From NCBI GenBank assembly GCA_934540955.1, contig CAKTCY010000026.1, positions 1-26,943 on the forward strand: a stretch of DNA of 26,943 bases, given 5' to 3'. This stretch comes from an uncultured Faecalibacterium sp. (GTDB lineage Bacteria; Bacillota; Clostridia; Oscillospirales; Ruminococcaceae). Shown here piece by piece: positions 1 to 7,647 of the stretch (position 1 is the first letter of the stretch; every line of letters begins with the position of its first letter). The position numbers were made by a program, and so were the translations under genes. The notes under the pieces are model-generated. The model saw only the letters and a list, made by a program, of their open reading frames with translations. It was not told the DNA's origin and ran no database searches.

Positions 1-150
1 AGCCGCCGCGTCCGCGTGGCGACCTCGGACGGCATGGAGCAGGTCATTATCCTTGGTCACGGCGCGCTGCGCGTGTCCGCCCGGATGTTCCACGAGGAAG
101 TGCAGAACGTGGAAAAACAGATCCGCGCCCTTGTGCAGGGACAGGCGTAA
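1..150 (+). CDS. YacP/Rae1-like NYN-domain ribonuclease, C-terminal end (partial)
   Basis: The reading frame is open from the first base to a TAA at 148-150 and encodes the last 49 residues of a protein that begins outside the window. The segment RVRVATSDGMEQVIILGHGA followed by a charged helix (ARMFHEEVQNVEKQIRALVQ) matches the C-terminus of the YacP family, where an 'ATSD...Q..I.G.GA.R.SA' strand-helix closes the NYN (PIN-like) nuclease fold. B. subtilis Rae1 of this family cleaves mRNA inside the ribosomal A site. The family call rests on this short segment only. The catalytic aspartates lie upstream and cannot be checked. Confidence 0.7.
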   Translation, partial: SRRVRVATSDGMEQVIILGHGALRVSARMFHEEVQNVEKQIRALVQGQA

Positions 151-170
151 AGGCTATCCCGAAAAAAATC

Positions 171-284
171 CTCTCTTGTGAAAAAGTCGGTTTGGAAAAT
201 CCGCAGATTTTCCAAACCGACAATCTTAAAATATTTATTCCGCTGAAGATGCCCAAAGCGCACGCGATGGGCATTCTAAATCGT
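171..284 (+). repeat. Hairpin-plus-tail repeat, copy 1
   Basis: Members of this family have a 5' tag (about CTCTYGTGAAAAAT), a perfect variable hairpin, an AT-rich linker, and a conserved tail TTCCGCT-GAA-ATGCCC...GGGCATT-AAATCGT. Here the hairpin is a perfect 16-bp stem with a 4-nt loop (186-201, loop CGCA 202-205, 206-221). The tail stem is ATGCCC 249-254 with GGGCAT 269-274, ending AAATCGT at 278-284. The second tail helix seen in copies 4 and 5 is broken here (ACGCG in place of AGCGG). It follows the end of the YacP-like gene, so it could also terminate that transcript, although no long U run follows. Confidence 0.75.
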
Positions 285-308
285 CTGATTTTGAGCTTCA
301 AATAACTT

Positions 309-418
309 CTCCTGTGAAAATGGGCTAGCGGAACGCCCGCAGGCGTTCCGCTAGCCCGAGTTAAAATATCTTTTCCGCTAAAAAATGCCCAGAGTGAAAC
401 GGAGGGCATTCAAATCGT
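309..418 (+). repeat. Hairpin-plus-tail repeat, copy 2
   Basis: A second copy lies 24 bases after copy 1 in the same orientation. The tag CTCCTGTGAAAAT is at 309-321. A perfect 16-bp stem with loop CGCA follows (322-337, 338-341, 342-357), then TTAAAATAT, TTCCGCT, and the tail stem ATGCCC 385-390 with GGGCAT 404-409, ending AAATCGT 412-418. The stem sequence is unrelated to copy 1 except for a shared GGAA/TTCC at stem positions 9-12. The copy ends 17 bases before the nnrD start codon, so it lies in the nnrD 5' region. Confidence 0.75.
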
Positions 419-435
419 TCTCTGGAGGTGCACCC

Positions 436-1335
436 ATGGCTGTGGAAATTACCAAAGAATTTGTCTGGCAGAGCATCCCGCCCCGTGCCCGGGACAGCCA
501 TAAGGGCACCTTTGGCAGCGTGCTGGCGGTGGCGGGCAGTGCCTTTTACCGGGGCGCTGCCCTGCTGGCAGCCGAGGGTGCACTGCGCACCGGGGCGGGC
601 ATCGTCACCCTTGCAAGCGTAGAGCCGGTGGTCAGCGCCGCCGTCACCCGCCTGCCGGAGTGCTGTCTGTGCCCCTGTAAGGAGGGCGCACAGGGCGGCA
701 TTGCGCCGGAAAATGTGCCGCTGCTCCGGCGGCAGAAGGCTACCGTGCTGCTGCTGGGTCCCGGCCTTGGCGGCACGGCGCAAAGCGCCGCCCGGGCCGC
801 CGAGACCCGCACGCTGGTGCAGCAGCTTCTGCCCGGCTTTGCCGGGGCTGCGGTGCTGGATGCAGACGGCCTGAACGCCGCCGCCCAGCTGCTGGCAGAG
901 GGCGAGCCCTTCCCGCACCCGGCGGGGGAGCTGGTGGTCACCCCGCACCCCGGCGAGATGGCACGCCTGACCGGGCTTTCGGCGGCAGAGCTTGCCGCCG
1001 ACCGGGAGGGCATTGCCCTGCGCTATGCCAAGGCGTGGAACGCCGTGGTGGTGCTGAAGGGTGCACGTACCGTAGTGGCAGGCCCGGACGGGCGGGTGTG
1101 CGTGAACCCTACCGGCAATCCGGGGCTTGCCCGGGGCGGCAGCGGGGATATATTGGCTGGGATGCTTGCGGCGCTGCTGGCCTGCGGTCTGCCTGCCTGC
1201 GAAGCCGCCGCCTGTGCGGTATACCTGCACGGTGCCGCCGCCGACCGCGCCGCCGCAAAGCGCGGCGAGTACGGGATGCTGCCGCACGATATCCTGCCGG
1301 AGCTGGGCGCACTGTTTGCGGAAAACCAAAGATAA
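436..1335 (+). CDS. nnrD: ADP-dependent (S)-NAD(P)H-hydrate dehydratase (YjeF C-terminal domain family)
   Basis: This enzyme repairs hydrated NAD(P)H by dehydrating the S-epimer with ADP. The 299-residue protein covers the whole ribokinase-like fold. Visible are HKGTFGSVLAVAGS near residue 22, the substrate region FYRGAALLAAEGALRTGAG, LGPGLGG, VLDADGLNA, TPHPGE, and the nucleotide-binding GNPGLARGGSGDILAGMLAA. In many bacteria it is fused behind the NnrE epimerase domain; here it is the dehydratase alone. I start at ATG 436, after the ribosome site TGGAGGTG at 422-429. An in-frame ATG at 385 would put 17 residues inside repeat copy 2 and has no ribosome site. It converges on the nitroreductase gene with a shared terminator between. 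Confidence 0.93.
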   Translation: MAVEITKEFVWQSIPPRARDSHKGTFGSVLAVAGSAFYRGAALLAAEGALRTGAGIVTLASVEPVVSAAVTRLPECCLCPCKEGAQGGIAPENVPLLRRQKATVLLLGPGLGGTAQSAARAAETRTLVQQLLPGFAGAAVLDADGLNAAAQLLAEGEPFPHPAGELVVTPHPGEMARLTGLSAAELAADREGIALRYAKAWNAVVVLKGARTVVAGPDGRVCVNPTGNPGLARGGSGDILAGMLAALLACGLPACEAAACAVYLHGAAADRAAAKRGEYGMLPHDILPELGALFAENQR

Positions 1336-1338
1336 ACG

Positions 1339-1382
1339 AAAAGAGGCAGCTGCACAAAACGCCGTGCAGCTGCCTCTTTTTA
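1339..1382. terminator. Bidirectional rho-independent terminator between nnrD and the nitroreductase
   Basis: A perfect 15-bp stem (AAGAGGCAGCTGCAC with GTGCAGCTGCCTCTT, loop AAAACGCC) is flanked by A-rich sequence on the left and a T run on the right. It can therefore stop both the rightward nnrD transcript and the leftward polA-tsaD-nitroreductase transcript. Confidence 0.93.
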
Positions 1383-1416
1383 ATTGCTATAATATGTGGT
1401 TCAGAAATGCTTTAGA

Positions 1417-2151
1417 TCACCGGAACTGGCCGAGGTATTCCTCCACGGAGCGGGTCATCTCCTTGGAAAAATCGGAGTTATACTTGCGGTTGCAAAAGGC
1501 AGTGCACCACTGCTCAAAGGGGGCGTTACCGGCCTTGTAGCCAAAGGTATCCCGCAGCTCTGCACCGTCCATGGTGCGGTAGCCGTTTTCGTGCACGATG
1601 TGCTCCATGGCGCAGCGCTGGGGCTTTGTCCGCTCCTTCTGCTGCTGGGTGGGCCAGCCGAACACCAGCATCACCGCCGGGAATACATAGTCCGGCAGGT
1701 GCAGCAGGCTGCGCTGGGTGGCGCAGTTCTCCATGATATCCCCGATGTAGCACGAGCCGATGCCAAAGCTTTCGGCGGCGACCACGGCGTTCTGGGCGGC
1801 AATGGCGGCATCCGTGACCGCCAGCATCAGATCGCCCGCACCCGGGGTGCGGGGCGTGCAGTCGACCTCTAAGTAGGCGTCGTACCACTTTTTGCAGTCG
1901 GCGCAGAACACCAGCACCAGCGGCGCTTTGGCAATAAAGGGCTGGTGGTCGCAGCTTTCGGCCAGTGCTTCCTTCAGTGCCGGGTCGGTGATGTCTAAAA
2001 TGGTATACAGCTGCTGACAGCCCGCAGAGGGCGCCTGTGCGGCAGCTTCCAAAATGGCCTGCTTCATCTCAGCAGGAATGGGCTTTTCTTTATACACCCG
2101 TACCGACTTGCGGTCGAACAGGCTTTGCAGGATAGGATTGCGCTCGGTCAT
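1417..2151 (-). CDS. Nitroreductase-family FMN oxidoreductase
   Basis: The 244-residue protein has the nitroreductase fold. Near the N-terminus it shows DRKSVRVYKEKPI (residues 13-25), the FMN phosphate-binding arginine segment, followed by AAAQAPSAGCQQLYTI, the family's 'A..APSA.N.Q' flavin contact. Later comes ESFGIGSCYIGDI and VFGWPTQQQKER. Such enzymes reduce nitro compounds, quinones or flavins with NAD(P)H. The natural substrate cannot be read from sequence. I place the start at ATG 2149-2151 with CCGGAGGTG just upstream. The ATG ten codons earlier overlaps the tsaD stop and lacks a ribosome site. It is the last gene of the polA-tsaD unit, 22 bases after tsaD. Confidence 0.88.
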   Translation of the reverse strand: MTERNPILQSLFDRKSVRVYKEKPIPAEMKQAILEAAAQAPSAGCQQLYTILDITDPALKEALAESCDHQPFIAKAPLVLVFCADCKKWYDAYLEVDCTPRTPGAGDLMLAVTDAAIAAQNAVVAAESFGIGSCYIGDIMENCATQRSLLHLPDYVFPAVMLVFGWPTQQQKERTKPQRCAMEHIVHENGYRTMDGAELRDTFGYKAGNAPFEQWCTAFCNRKYNSDFSKEMTRSVEEYLGQFR

Positions 2152-2173
2152 GGGAACACCTCCGGTGTTGTGT

Positions 2174-3181
2174 TTATTCATAGTCGATGGGCAAGGTGGG
2201 CAGGCCGTTCAGCTCCAGCCCGGCGGTGTGCCCGGCAATGTACTGGTAGTAGCCCTGTGCCGCGATCATGGCGCCGTTGTCACCGCAGAACTTCAGCTCC
2301 GGCAGGTAGACCTTTGCGCCCAGCTTTTGGGCACCGTCATTCACCAGCTGGCGCAGACGGCCGTTGGCGGCTACGCCGCCGGCAAGACACACCTGCTTTG
2401 CCCCGGTATCGGCAGCAGCAAGCAGCAGCTTTTCGGCCAGAATGCCCGCAATGCGCTCCTGAAAGCTGGCGGCAAGGTCGGGCACGTTCACCTCCTCGCC
2501 CTTCATCTGCGCCTTGTTCACCTCGTTGAGCACGGCGGTCTTTAAGCCGGAAAAGCTCACGTTGTACTTGCCCTCCACATGGGGCACCGGCAGACGGTAG
2601 GCCTTGGGGTCGCCGGTCTTGGCGGCGGCGGCTACGCTGGGACCGCCGGGGTAGGGCAGACCCAGCGTGCGGGCTACCTTGTCAAAGGCTTCGCCCGCAG
2701 CATCGTCCACGGTGTGCCCCAGAATGTGGTAATGGGTGTAGTCCTGCACCTCCACGATGTGGCTGTGCCCGCCGGAGGCCACCAGACACAAAAAGGGCGG
2801 CTTGAGCTCCGGGTGGGTCAGGTAGAGCGCGGCAATGTGACCCCGCAGATGGTGCACCGGCACCAGAGGCTTGCCCGCCGAGTAGGCCAGACCCTTGGCA
2901 AAATTCACGCCCACCAGCACCGCACCGATGAGTCCCGGTGCAAAGGTGACAGCCACGGCATCCACATCGTCCATGGTCTTGCCGGCGTCCAGCAGGGCCT
3001 TTTTGACCGTAGCGCTGATAAACTCGCAGTGGCGGCGGCTGGCGATCTCCGGTACAACGCCGCCGTACAGTGCCTGCTCCTTGACGCTGGTGGAGATGAC
3101 GTTGCTCAGCAGGTGCCGTCCGTCCTCCACCAGTGCAGCGGCAGTTTCGTCACAGGTAGACTCGATTCCGAGAATGATCAT
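2174..3181 (-). CDS. tsaD: tRNA N6-adenosine threonylcarbamoyltransferase TsaD
   Basis: TsaD transfers the threonylcarbamoyl group to A37 of ANN-decoding tRNAs, working with TsaB, TsaE and TsaC. The 335-residue length fits the family. The N-terminus MIILGIESTCDETAAALVEDG is the standard ASKHA phosphate loop. The metal-binding His pair is in HHLRGHIAALYL (H111 and H115), and LVASGGHSHI, GEAFDKVARTLGLPYPGGP, and CLAGGVAANGRLR follow. The start at ATG 3179-3181 is set by homology and by GGAGG inside the last codons of polA; the polA stop lies one base upstream, suggesting coupled translation. Other t6A genes are not in the window. Confidence 0.97.
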   Translation of the reverse strand: MIILGIESTCDETAAALVEDGRHLLSNVISTSVKEQALYGGVVPEIASRRHCEFISATVKKALLDAGKTMDDVDAVAVTFAPGLIGAVLVGVNFAKGLAYSAGKPLVPVHHLRGHIAALYLTHPELKPPFLCLVASGGHSHIVEVQDYTHYHILGHTVDDAAGEAFDKVARTLGLPYPGGPSVAAAAKTGDPKAYRLPVPHVEGKYNVSFSGLKTAVLNEVNKAQMKGEEVNVPDLAASFQERIAGILAEKLLLAAADTGAKQVCLAGGVAANGRLRQLVNDGAQKLGAKVYLPELKFCGDNGAMIAAQGYYQYIAGHTAGLELNGLPTLPIDYE

Positions 3182-3182
3182 T

Positions 3183-5756
3183 TTAGTGTGCCTCCAGCCA
3201 GTTTTTGCCTGCGTGCACATCGGTGCTCAGGGGCACCGCGTACTGCACGCAGCCTTCCATTTCCTCCCGCAGGATGCGGGCAGCCTGCTCGGCCTCCGCC
3301 TCCGGGGCCTCCACGATCAGCTCGTCGTGGACGGTCAGAATCAGGCGGCTGGCCATCTTTTCGTCCCGCAGGCGCTTCCACACCCGCACCATGGCCAGCT
3401 TGATGACGTCCGCAGCGGTGCCCTGAATGGGGGTGTTGCGGGCCATACGCTCGCCGCTGGCGCGCACGTTGAAGTTGGTGCTTGCCAGCTCCGGCAGGGT
3501 GCGGCGGCGGCCGAACAGGGTGGACACATAGCCGTTTGCCTTTGCGTCCGCGATGGTCTTGTCCATGTAGCCGCTCACGCTGGGGAAGGCTGCCAGATAG
3601 TTCTTGAGGAAGGCATCTGCCTCCTTCACGGTCACGCCGATATCCTTGGAAAGGCTGTACGCGCCCTTGCCGTACATGATGCCGAAGTTGATGGCCTTGG
3701 CCGAGGAGCGCAGCCGGGGCGTTACCTCGCTCTGCGGGATGCCGTAGATCTTGGCGGCGGTGCTGCGGTGGATGTCCTCACCGTTCAGAAAAGCCTGCTG
3801 CATATGTTCGTCCCCGGTGATATGCGCCAGAATACGCAGCTCGATTTGGCTGTAATCCGCGTCCACCAGCACGCAGCCCGGCTTTGCAACAAAGTAGGCG
3901 CGCAGCTGGCTGCCCAGCTCGGTGCGGATGGGGATATTCTGCAGGTTGGGATTATCGGAGGAGAGCCGCCCGGTGCGGGCTTCGGTCTGGTTGAAGGTGG
4001 AGTGGATGCGCCCGTCCTCGCCAATGACCTTGAGCAGACCCTCCACATAGGTGGAGTTCAGCTTTTGGTAGGCGCGGTACTGCAAAACGTCCTCTACCAG
4101 CGGGTACTCGCGCAGGCTTTCCAGCGTTTCGGCATCGGTGGACCAGCCGCGCTGGGTCTTTTTGCCATGGGGCAGACCCATGGTGTCGAACAGCATCTCG
4201 CCCAGCTGCTTGGGGCTGTTGGGGTTGAAGGTGGCGCTGCCGGTCTCCATGTGGATGCGGGTCAGCACCTGCTCCAGTTCCTCCCGCAGCTTTACGCCGA
4301 ATTGCTCGATGCCGTCCTTATCCACCAGCACGCCGGTGCGGGTCATGTCGGCAAGCACCTGTGCCAGCGGGAACTCGATCTCGTTGTACAGTGCATCCTC
4401 GCCGCAGGCAGTGATCTCGGCCTTCATCCGGGCAAACAGGTCGGCCAGCCGCCCGGCGTCCGGGTAATCGGTGCAGGTAAAGGCGGCAGCGGCCTTGTAG
4501 GCGGGCACCAGCTCGCTGATCTGGTACTTGGAGGCAGAGGCATCCAGCAGATAGGCGGCCAGCTTGCCGTCCCAGACGATGCTGTTGCCCCAGCCGCCGG
4601 CAGCCATGGCCTTGGCGTACAGGGGCGCAGAGTTGAACACGTCCAGCGTCACATCGGCATTGTCCAGCAGCCGCAGCAGCTCGGCATCCTCCAGAGGATA
4701 GACGGTGGTGCCCTGCACGGCGTACCAGCTTTCCGGCTGCAATACCACGTTGCGGGTGCCCTGCTTGCCGGTAACGGCGGGGCGGGCGGCCACCAGATAA
4801 TGCCCGGCGGGGGTCAGGGGCAGGGGAGCAAGGTCAGCTTCCGGCAGTTCCACGGACTCTTCCTCGGCGGCGGCTTCCGGCGCTACGCCGTCCAGCCCGA
4901 ACCGGGGGATCAGGGAGTGAATCTCCAGCTCCTGCAAAAGCCGCACGGCGGCAGGCTTGTTGCCCTCGCCTACAGTGTAGGAACCCTCGGCGGTGTCGAT
5001 GGGGGCATCGGTGCGGATGGTGCCTAGCGTGTGGCTCAGTTCGGCCATGGGCTTATCCTCTAACAAGTGCTCCCGCTGCTTGGGCTTGATGCGCTTATCA
5101 TCAATGTTTTCGTACACACCCTCCAGCGAGCCGAAGGCCTGTACCAGAGAGAGGGCGGTCTTTTCGCCGATGCCCTTCACGCCGGGGATATTATCCGAGG
5201 TGTCGCCCATCAGGCTCTTCACCTCAATAAGCTGCTTGGGCGCAAGGCCGTATTTTTCCTGAATGGCGTCCTCGTCCATCACCACGGTCTTGCTGCGGCC
5301 CATCACGGTGGCGGCCAGCAGCACGGTGGTGCTCTCGCTCACCAGCTGCAGGCTGTCGCGGTCTCCGGTGGCAAGGAAGCAGTCGTCCTTGCGGGCGGCG
5401 CAGGCAGCAGCCAGCGTGCCCAGAATATCGTCCGCTTCCCAGCCCTCGGCGGTAACGGTGCGGTAGCCAAGGTCTGCCAGCAGCTGCTTGAGCACCGGCA
5501 TCTGCTGCGCCAGCTCCTCGGGCATGGCGTGGCGGGTGGCCTTGTAGCCATCGTACATTTTATGCCGGAAGGTGGGAGCCTTCAAATCAAAGGCTACGGC
5601 CACCTCGTCCGGCTGGCACTCCTTGAGCAGGGAGAGCAGAATGTTCAAAAAGCCATAGATGGCGTTGGTGTAACGTCCGTCCTTGGTGGTCAGCAGCTTG
5701 ATGCCGTAAAAAGCGCGGTTGGCAATGCTGTTGCCGTCAATGACCAGTAAACGCAT
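3183..5756 (-). CDS. polA: DNA polymerase I
   Basis: This is a full-length family A polymerase of 857 residues used in Okazaki-fragment processing and repair. The N-terminal 5'-3' exonuclease shows LLVIDGNSIANRAFYG, AFDLKAPTFRHKMYDGYKA, GWEADDILG, ATGDRDSLQLV and MGDTSDNIPGVKGIGEKTA. The polymerase core has motif A DADYSQIELR (about 632-641), motif B RSSAKAINFGIMYG (about 683-696) and motif C TVHDELIVEA (about 808-817). The middle region (about 300-470) has no DxE exonuclease motif, so proofreading is probably absent, as in Bacillus-type PolA. The start at ATG 5754-5756 has GGAGGA upstream. An extension of 65 codons further upstream would run through repeat copy 3 and is rejected. Confidence 0.97.
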   Translation of the reverse strand: MRLLVIDGNSIANRAFYGIKLLTTKDGRYTNAIYGFLNILLSLLKECQPDEVAVAFDLKAPTFRHKMYDGYKATRHAMPEELAQQMPVLKQLLADLGYRTVTAEGWEADDILGTLAAACAARKDDCFLATGDRDSLQLVSESTTVLLAATVMGRSKTVVMDEDAIQEKYGLAPKQLIEVKSLMGDTSDNIPGVKGIGEKTALSLVQAFGSLEGVYENIDDKRIKPKQREHLLEDKPMAELSHTLGTIRTDAPIDTAEGSYTVGEGNKPAAVRLLQELEIHSLIPRFGLDGVAPEAAAEEESVELPEADLAPLPLTPAGHYLVAARPAVTGKQGTRNVVLQPESWYAVQGTTVYPLEDAELLRLLDNADVTLDVFNSAPLYAKAMAAGGWGNSIVWDGKLAAYLLDASASKYQISELVPAYKAAAAFTCTDYPDAGRLADLFARMKAEITACGEDALYNEIEFPLAQVLADMTRTGVLVDKDGIEQFGVKLREELEQVLTRIHMETGSATFNPNSPKQLGEMLFDTMGLPHGKKTQRGWSTDAETLESLREYPLVEDVLQYRAYQKLNSTYVEGLLKVIGEDGRIHSTFNQTEARTGRLSSDNPNLQNIPIRTELGSQLRAYFVAKPGCVLVDADYSQIELRILAHITGDEHMQQAFLNGEDIHRSTAAKIYGIPQSEVTPRLRSSAKAINFGIMYGKGAYSLSKDIGVTVKEADAFLKNYLAAFPSVSGYMDKTIADAKANGYVSTLFGRRRTLPELASTNFNVRASGERMARNTPIQGTAADVIKLAMVRVWKRLRDEKMASRLILTVHDELIVEAPEAEAEQAARILREEMEGCVQYAVPLSTDVHAGKNWLEAH

Positions 5757-5792
5757 AATGCAGTTCCTCCGTTGCGTAATTTCACATCTTAT

Positions 5793-5801
5793 AGTATAGC
5801 A
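5793..5801 (-). promoter_or_regulatory. Probable extended -10 promoter for polA-tsaD-nitroreductase
   Basis: On the minus strand the sequence reads TGC-TATACT, an extended -10 element, about 37 bases before the polA start codon. No good -35 hexamer is visible at 17 bp spacing. The same TTTTGTGC-TAT context precedes the GNAT/hflX unit. Confidence 0.5.
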
Positions 5802-5865
5802 CAAAACCGTACCGTGCGGGGACTTTTTGCGCAAAAAAGAGAAACGGCTGCTTTTCGTGATGTCA

Positions 5866-5934
5866 TCTCTCGTAAAAATGGTCTTGTGGAACGCCGACAG
5901 GCGTTCCACAAGACCGAAATCATAGATTCCGCTG
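5866..5934 (+). repeat. Hairpin-plus-tail repeat, copy 3 (tail truncated)
   Basis: The tag TCTCTCGTAAAAAT leads into a perfect 16-bp stem (5880-5895 with 5900-5915, loop GACA). Its inner half, GGAACGCC/GGCGTTCC, equals copy 2 while the outer half differs. The tail keeps ATTCCGCTG (5926-5934) and then stops, replaced by the ferredoxin terminator. It lies between the polA promoter and the ferredoxin gene. Confidence 0.65.
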
Positions 5935-5935
5935 C

Positions 5936-5967
5936 AAAAAAGCTGCCGCACAAGCTGTGCAGCAGCC
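5936..5967 (-). terminator. Terminator of the ferredoxin gene
   Basis: Read on the minus strand, GCTGCTGCACA pairs with TGTGCGGCAGC around a 3-nt loop and is followed by a T6 run, 14 bases after the ferredoxin stop. Confidence 0.9.
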
Positions 5968-5981
5968 TTACCGGTGCCGGG

Positions 5982-6170
5982 TTATTCCTCGATGCGGATG
6001 GCGCTTACCGGGCAGCTCTGGGCTGCGGTAACGGCCTGCGGCACCTCCTCCGGCGGGATGGGACCGGGCTCCGCCACAGCCAGAACCCCCTCCATGTGGA
6101 ACACTGCGGGGCACAGCCCGGCGCACTGGGTACAGCCGATGCACAGCTCAGGGTCTACGAATGCGTTCAT
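5982..6170 (-). CDS. Small 4Fe-4S ferredoxin
   Basis: A 62-residue acidic electron carrier. Cysteines at 10, 13, 16 and 20 (CIGCTQCAGLCP) plus C53 in SCPVSAI form the pattern of single-cluster ferredoxins of the Thermotoga/Clostridia type; which of the five bind the cluster is not certain from sequence. The C-terminal half is otherwise the usual spacer with a run of Glu/Pro. The start at ATG 6168-6170 follows AAAGGAGG on the minus strand; longer frames upstream have no ribosome site. It is monocistronic, divergent from the ArsC-like gene, and ends at its own terminator. The redox partner is unknown. Confidence 0.92.
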   Translation of the reverse strand: MNAFVDPELCIGCTQCAGLCPAVFHMEGVLAVAEPGPIPPEEVPQAVTAAQSCPVSAIRIEE

Positions 6171-6241
6171 ACAAACACCTCCTTTGCGGAAAGCATTGCC
6201 CGTTTTGCCGCAAATTATGCCTATGCAAGCGGTTTGCGGTG

Positions 6242-6250
6242 TGGTACAAT
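6242..6250 (+). promoter_or_regulatory. Extended -10 promoter for the ArsC/Spx-like gene
   Basis: TGG-TACAAT lies 33 bases before the ATG at 6283, in the short divergent region shared with the ferredoxin gene. No clear -35 is visible, which is common for extended -10 promoters. Confidence 0.5.
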
Positions 6251-6282
6251 AAGACCGCCGGGAACCGGCAGGAGGAGATAAG

Positions 6283-6624
6283 ATGAATATCCAGATCTTT
6301 GGCACAAGCAAGTGCTTTGATACCAAAAAGGCGCAGCGCTATTTCAAGGAGCGCGGCATTAAATTCCAGATGATTGACCTGAAGGAAAAGGGCATGAGCC
6401 GGGGCGAGTTTGATAACGTGGCGCGCGCCTTGGGCGGCTGGGAAAAGCTGGTGGACCCGGCGGCGAAGGACAAGCAGACCCTTGCTTTGCTGGATGCACT
6501 GGTGGACTGGCAGAAGGAGGACAAGCTGTTTGAAAACCAGCAGCTGTTCAAGACCCCCATCGTGCGCAACGGACGCAAGGCCACCGTGGGCTACCAGCCC
6601 GAGATATGGAAGGACTGGGAATAA
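6283..6624 (+). CDS. ArsC/Spx-family thioredoxin-fold protein
   Basis: The 113-residue protein has the compact ArsC/Spx fold: a first strand and loop IQIFGTSKCFDTKKAQRYF, a central KGMSRGEF segment, and the cis-proline loop FKTPIVRNGRKATVGYQPE. One cysteine (C11) sits where ArsC and Spx have their redox cysteine. The second position of the Spx CxxC is threonine (C-F-D-T), so an Spx-type disulfide switch is unlikely. The arsenate-binding arginine triad is not evident, so arsenate reduction should not be assumed. AGGAGGAG precedes the ATG. It could be a YffB-type reductase of unknown substrate. Confidence 0.85.
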   Translation: MNIQIFGTSKCFDTKKAQRYFKERGIKFQMIDLKEKGMSRGEFDNVARALGGWEKLVDPAAKDKQTLALLDALVDWQKEDKLFENQQLFKTPIVRNGRKATVGYQPEIWKDWE

Positions 6625-6662
6625 AAAAGCCTGCTTTCACAAAAAAACCACCGGTACAGGTT

Positions 6663-6691
6663 TTGCACTCTGCGGCCGGATGTGGTATACT
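6663..6691 (+). promoter_or_regulatory. Sigma-A promoter for the membrane protein gene at 6728
   Basis: TTGCAC (6663-6668), a 17-bp spacer and TATACT (6686-6691), with TGG just before the -10. The start site would fall near 6698, giving a leader of about 30 bases. Confidence 0.8.
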
Positions 6692-6727
6692 GTTGGGTAG
6701 ACAAAAAACTTTGGGAGACTCAGACCA

Positions 6728-7636
6728 ATGAAAAATACAATCACCCCGGAAGAACACGCCCGGATCAAGCGCCGCCGCTGGCGGCAGACCTTGGGTCTGC
6801 TGATCACGGTGCTGGTGCTCATCGGGTTTATCACGGTGCTGCGGGCCGGTGTGGGCCTTGTGGCAAACCTCTTTGACGATACCGCACAAAAGCAGGAATA
6901 CGAGGACAAGCTGGAGGGCCTGGTGTTGTTCGACCCCATGCCCTTTGACGGCATTGAGAACATCGACGACCTGACCCTGCGGGAGGCAGCCGTGTGGGGC
7001 TGTGTGTACAGCATTCAGGAGACGCAGGGCGGCTTTGAAAACTACAACACCGACCCCGAGACCGAGCAGCTGCTGCTGCCCTCGGTGGAGGTAGACGCCT
7101 ATCTGGCAAAGCTGCTGGGCCCCGGCTTCAAGCTGACCCACCGCAGCTTTGACATGGAGGATATGACCGTCGAGTTTGACGAGACCACCCAGTGCTACAA
7201 GATCCCCATCACCGGTACGGTGGGCTACTACCGCGCCACCGTGGTCAAGTTGTTCAAGCGCAGCGGCAAGCTGCACGTCACCGTGGGCTACATCCCCACT
7301 GCCAGCGCGGACGACAGCATTATCAACCCCTCCTCGGACACCCCCACCAAGTATATGGATTATCTGTTCGAGCGCCAGAGCGGCAGCTGGTATCTGACCG
7401 GCCTGACCGAGAGCGAGACCAAGCCCGAAAGCGCCGCAAGCTCCGCTGCCGCGCAGCCGGAGCCTATGGCGGAAAGCGATGTGCAGGACGCCATTCTGGC
7501 CGCTGCCGGAGATTCCGCTGCGGCAGATTCGGCTGCTGCCTCGGCTGTGCAGCCGGAGGCGCGGGCGGAAGCGGGCGCCGACAGCGCCGTGGCAGAAAGC
7601 CCCGCCGCTGAGGATGCCGCCAGCACCGCAGCGTAA
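6728..7636 (+). CDS. Single-pass membrane protein of unknown function with Ala/Ser-rich tail
   Basis: The 302-residue protein starts with a short basic cytoplasmic segment (RIKRRRWRQ, about 12-20). One hydrophobic helix follows (about 21-42), then a mixed alpha/beta domain of about 190 residues predicted outside the cell, with repeated Tyr and acidic patches and the segment PITGTVGYYRATVVKLFKR. The last 70 residues are almost only Ala, Ser, Glu, Pro and Gly. No catalytic motif or named family is recognised. It has its own promoter and its own terminator. The topology suggests an envelope-anchored protein with a flexible extracellular tail, but no function is claimed. Confidence 0.8.
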   Translation: MKNTITPEEHARIKRRRWRQTLGLLITVLVLIGFITVLRAGVGLVANLFDDTAQKQEYEDKLEGLVLFDPMPFDGIENIDDLTLREAAVWGCVYSIQETQGGFENYNTDPETEQLLLPSVEVDAYLAKLLGPGFKLTHRSFDMEDMTVEFDETTQCYKIPITGTVGYYRATVVKLFKRSGKLHVTVGYIPTASADDSIINPSSDTPTKYMDYLFERQSGSWYLTGLTESETKPESAASSAAAQPEPMAESDVQDAILAAAGDSAAADSAAASAVQPEARAEAGADSAVAESPAAEDAASTAA

Positions 7637-7647
7637 AATGCAAATGA

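Noticed and set aside
171..418. CRISPR-like tandem repeats
   Set aside because: Only two units are adjacent, they contain self-complementary variable stems, and there are no spacers or cas genes.
385..435. An N-terminal extension of nnrD from the ATG at 385
   Set aside because: It lies in repeat copy 2 without a ribosome site, and the family starts near the ATG at 436.
2895..5027. A 710-codon open frame on the plus strand opposite polA
   Set aside because: It is antisense to a clear polA, has no ribosome site, and its composition follows from the GC-rich codon bias of polA.
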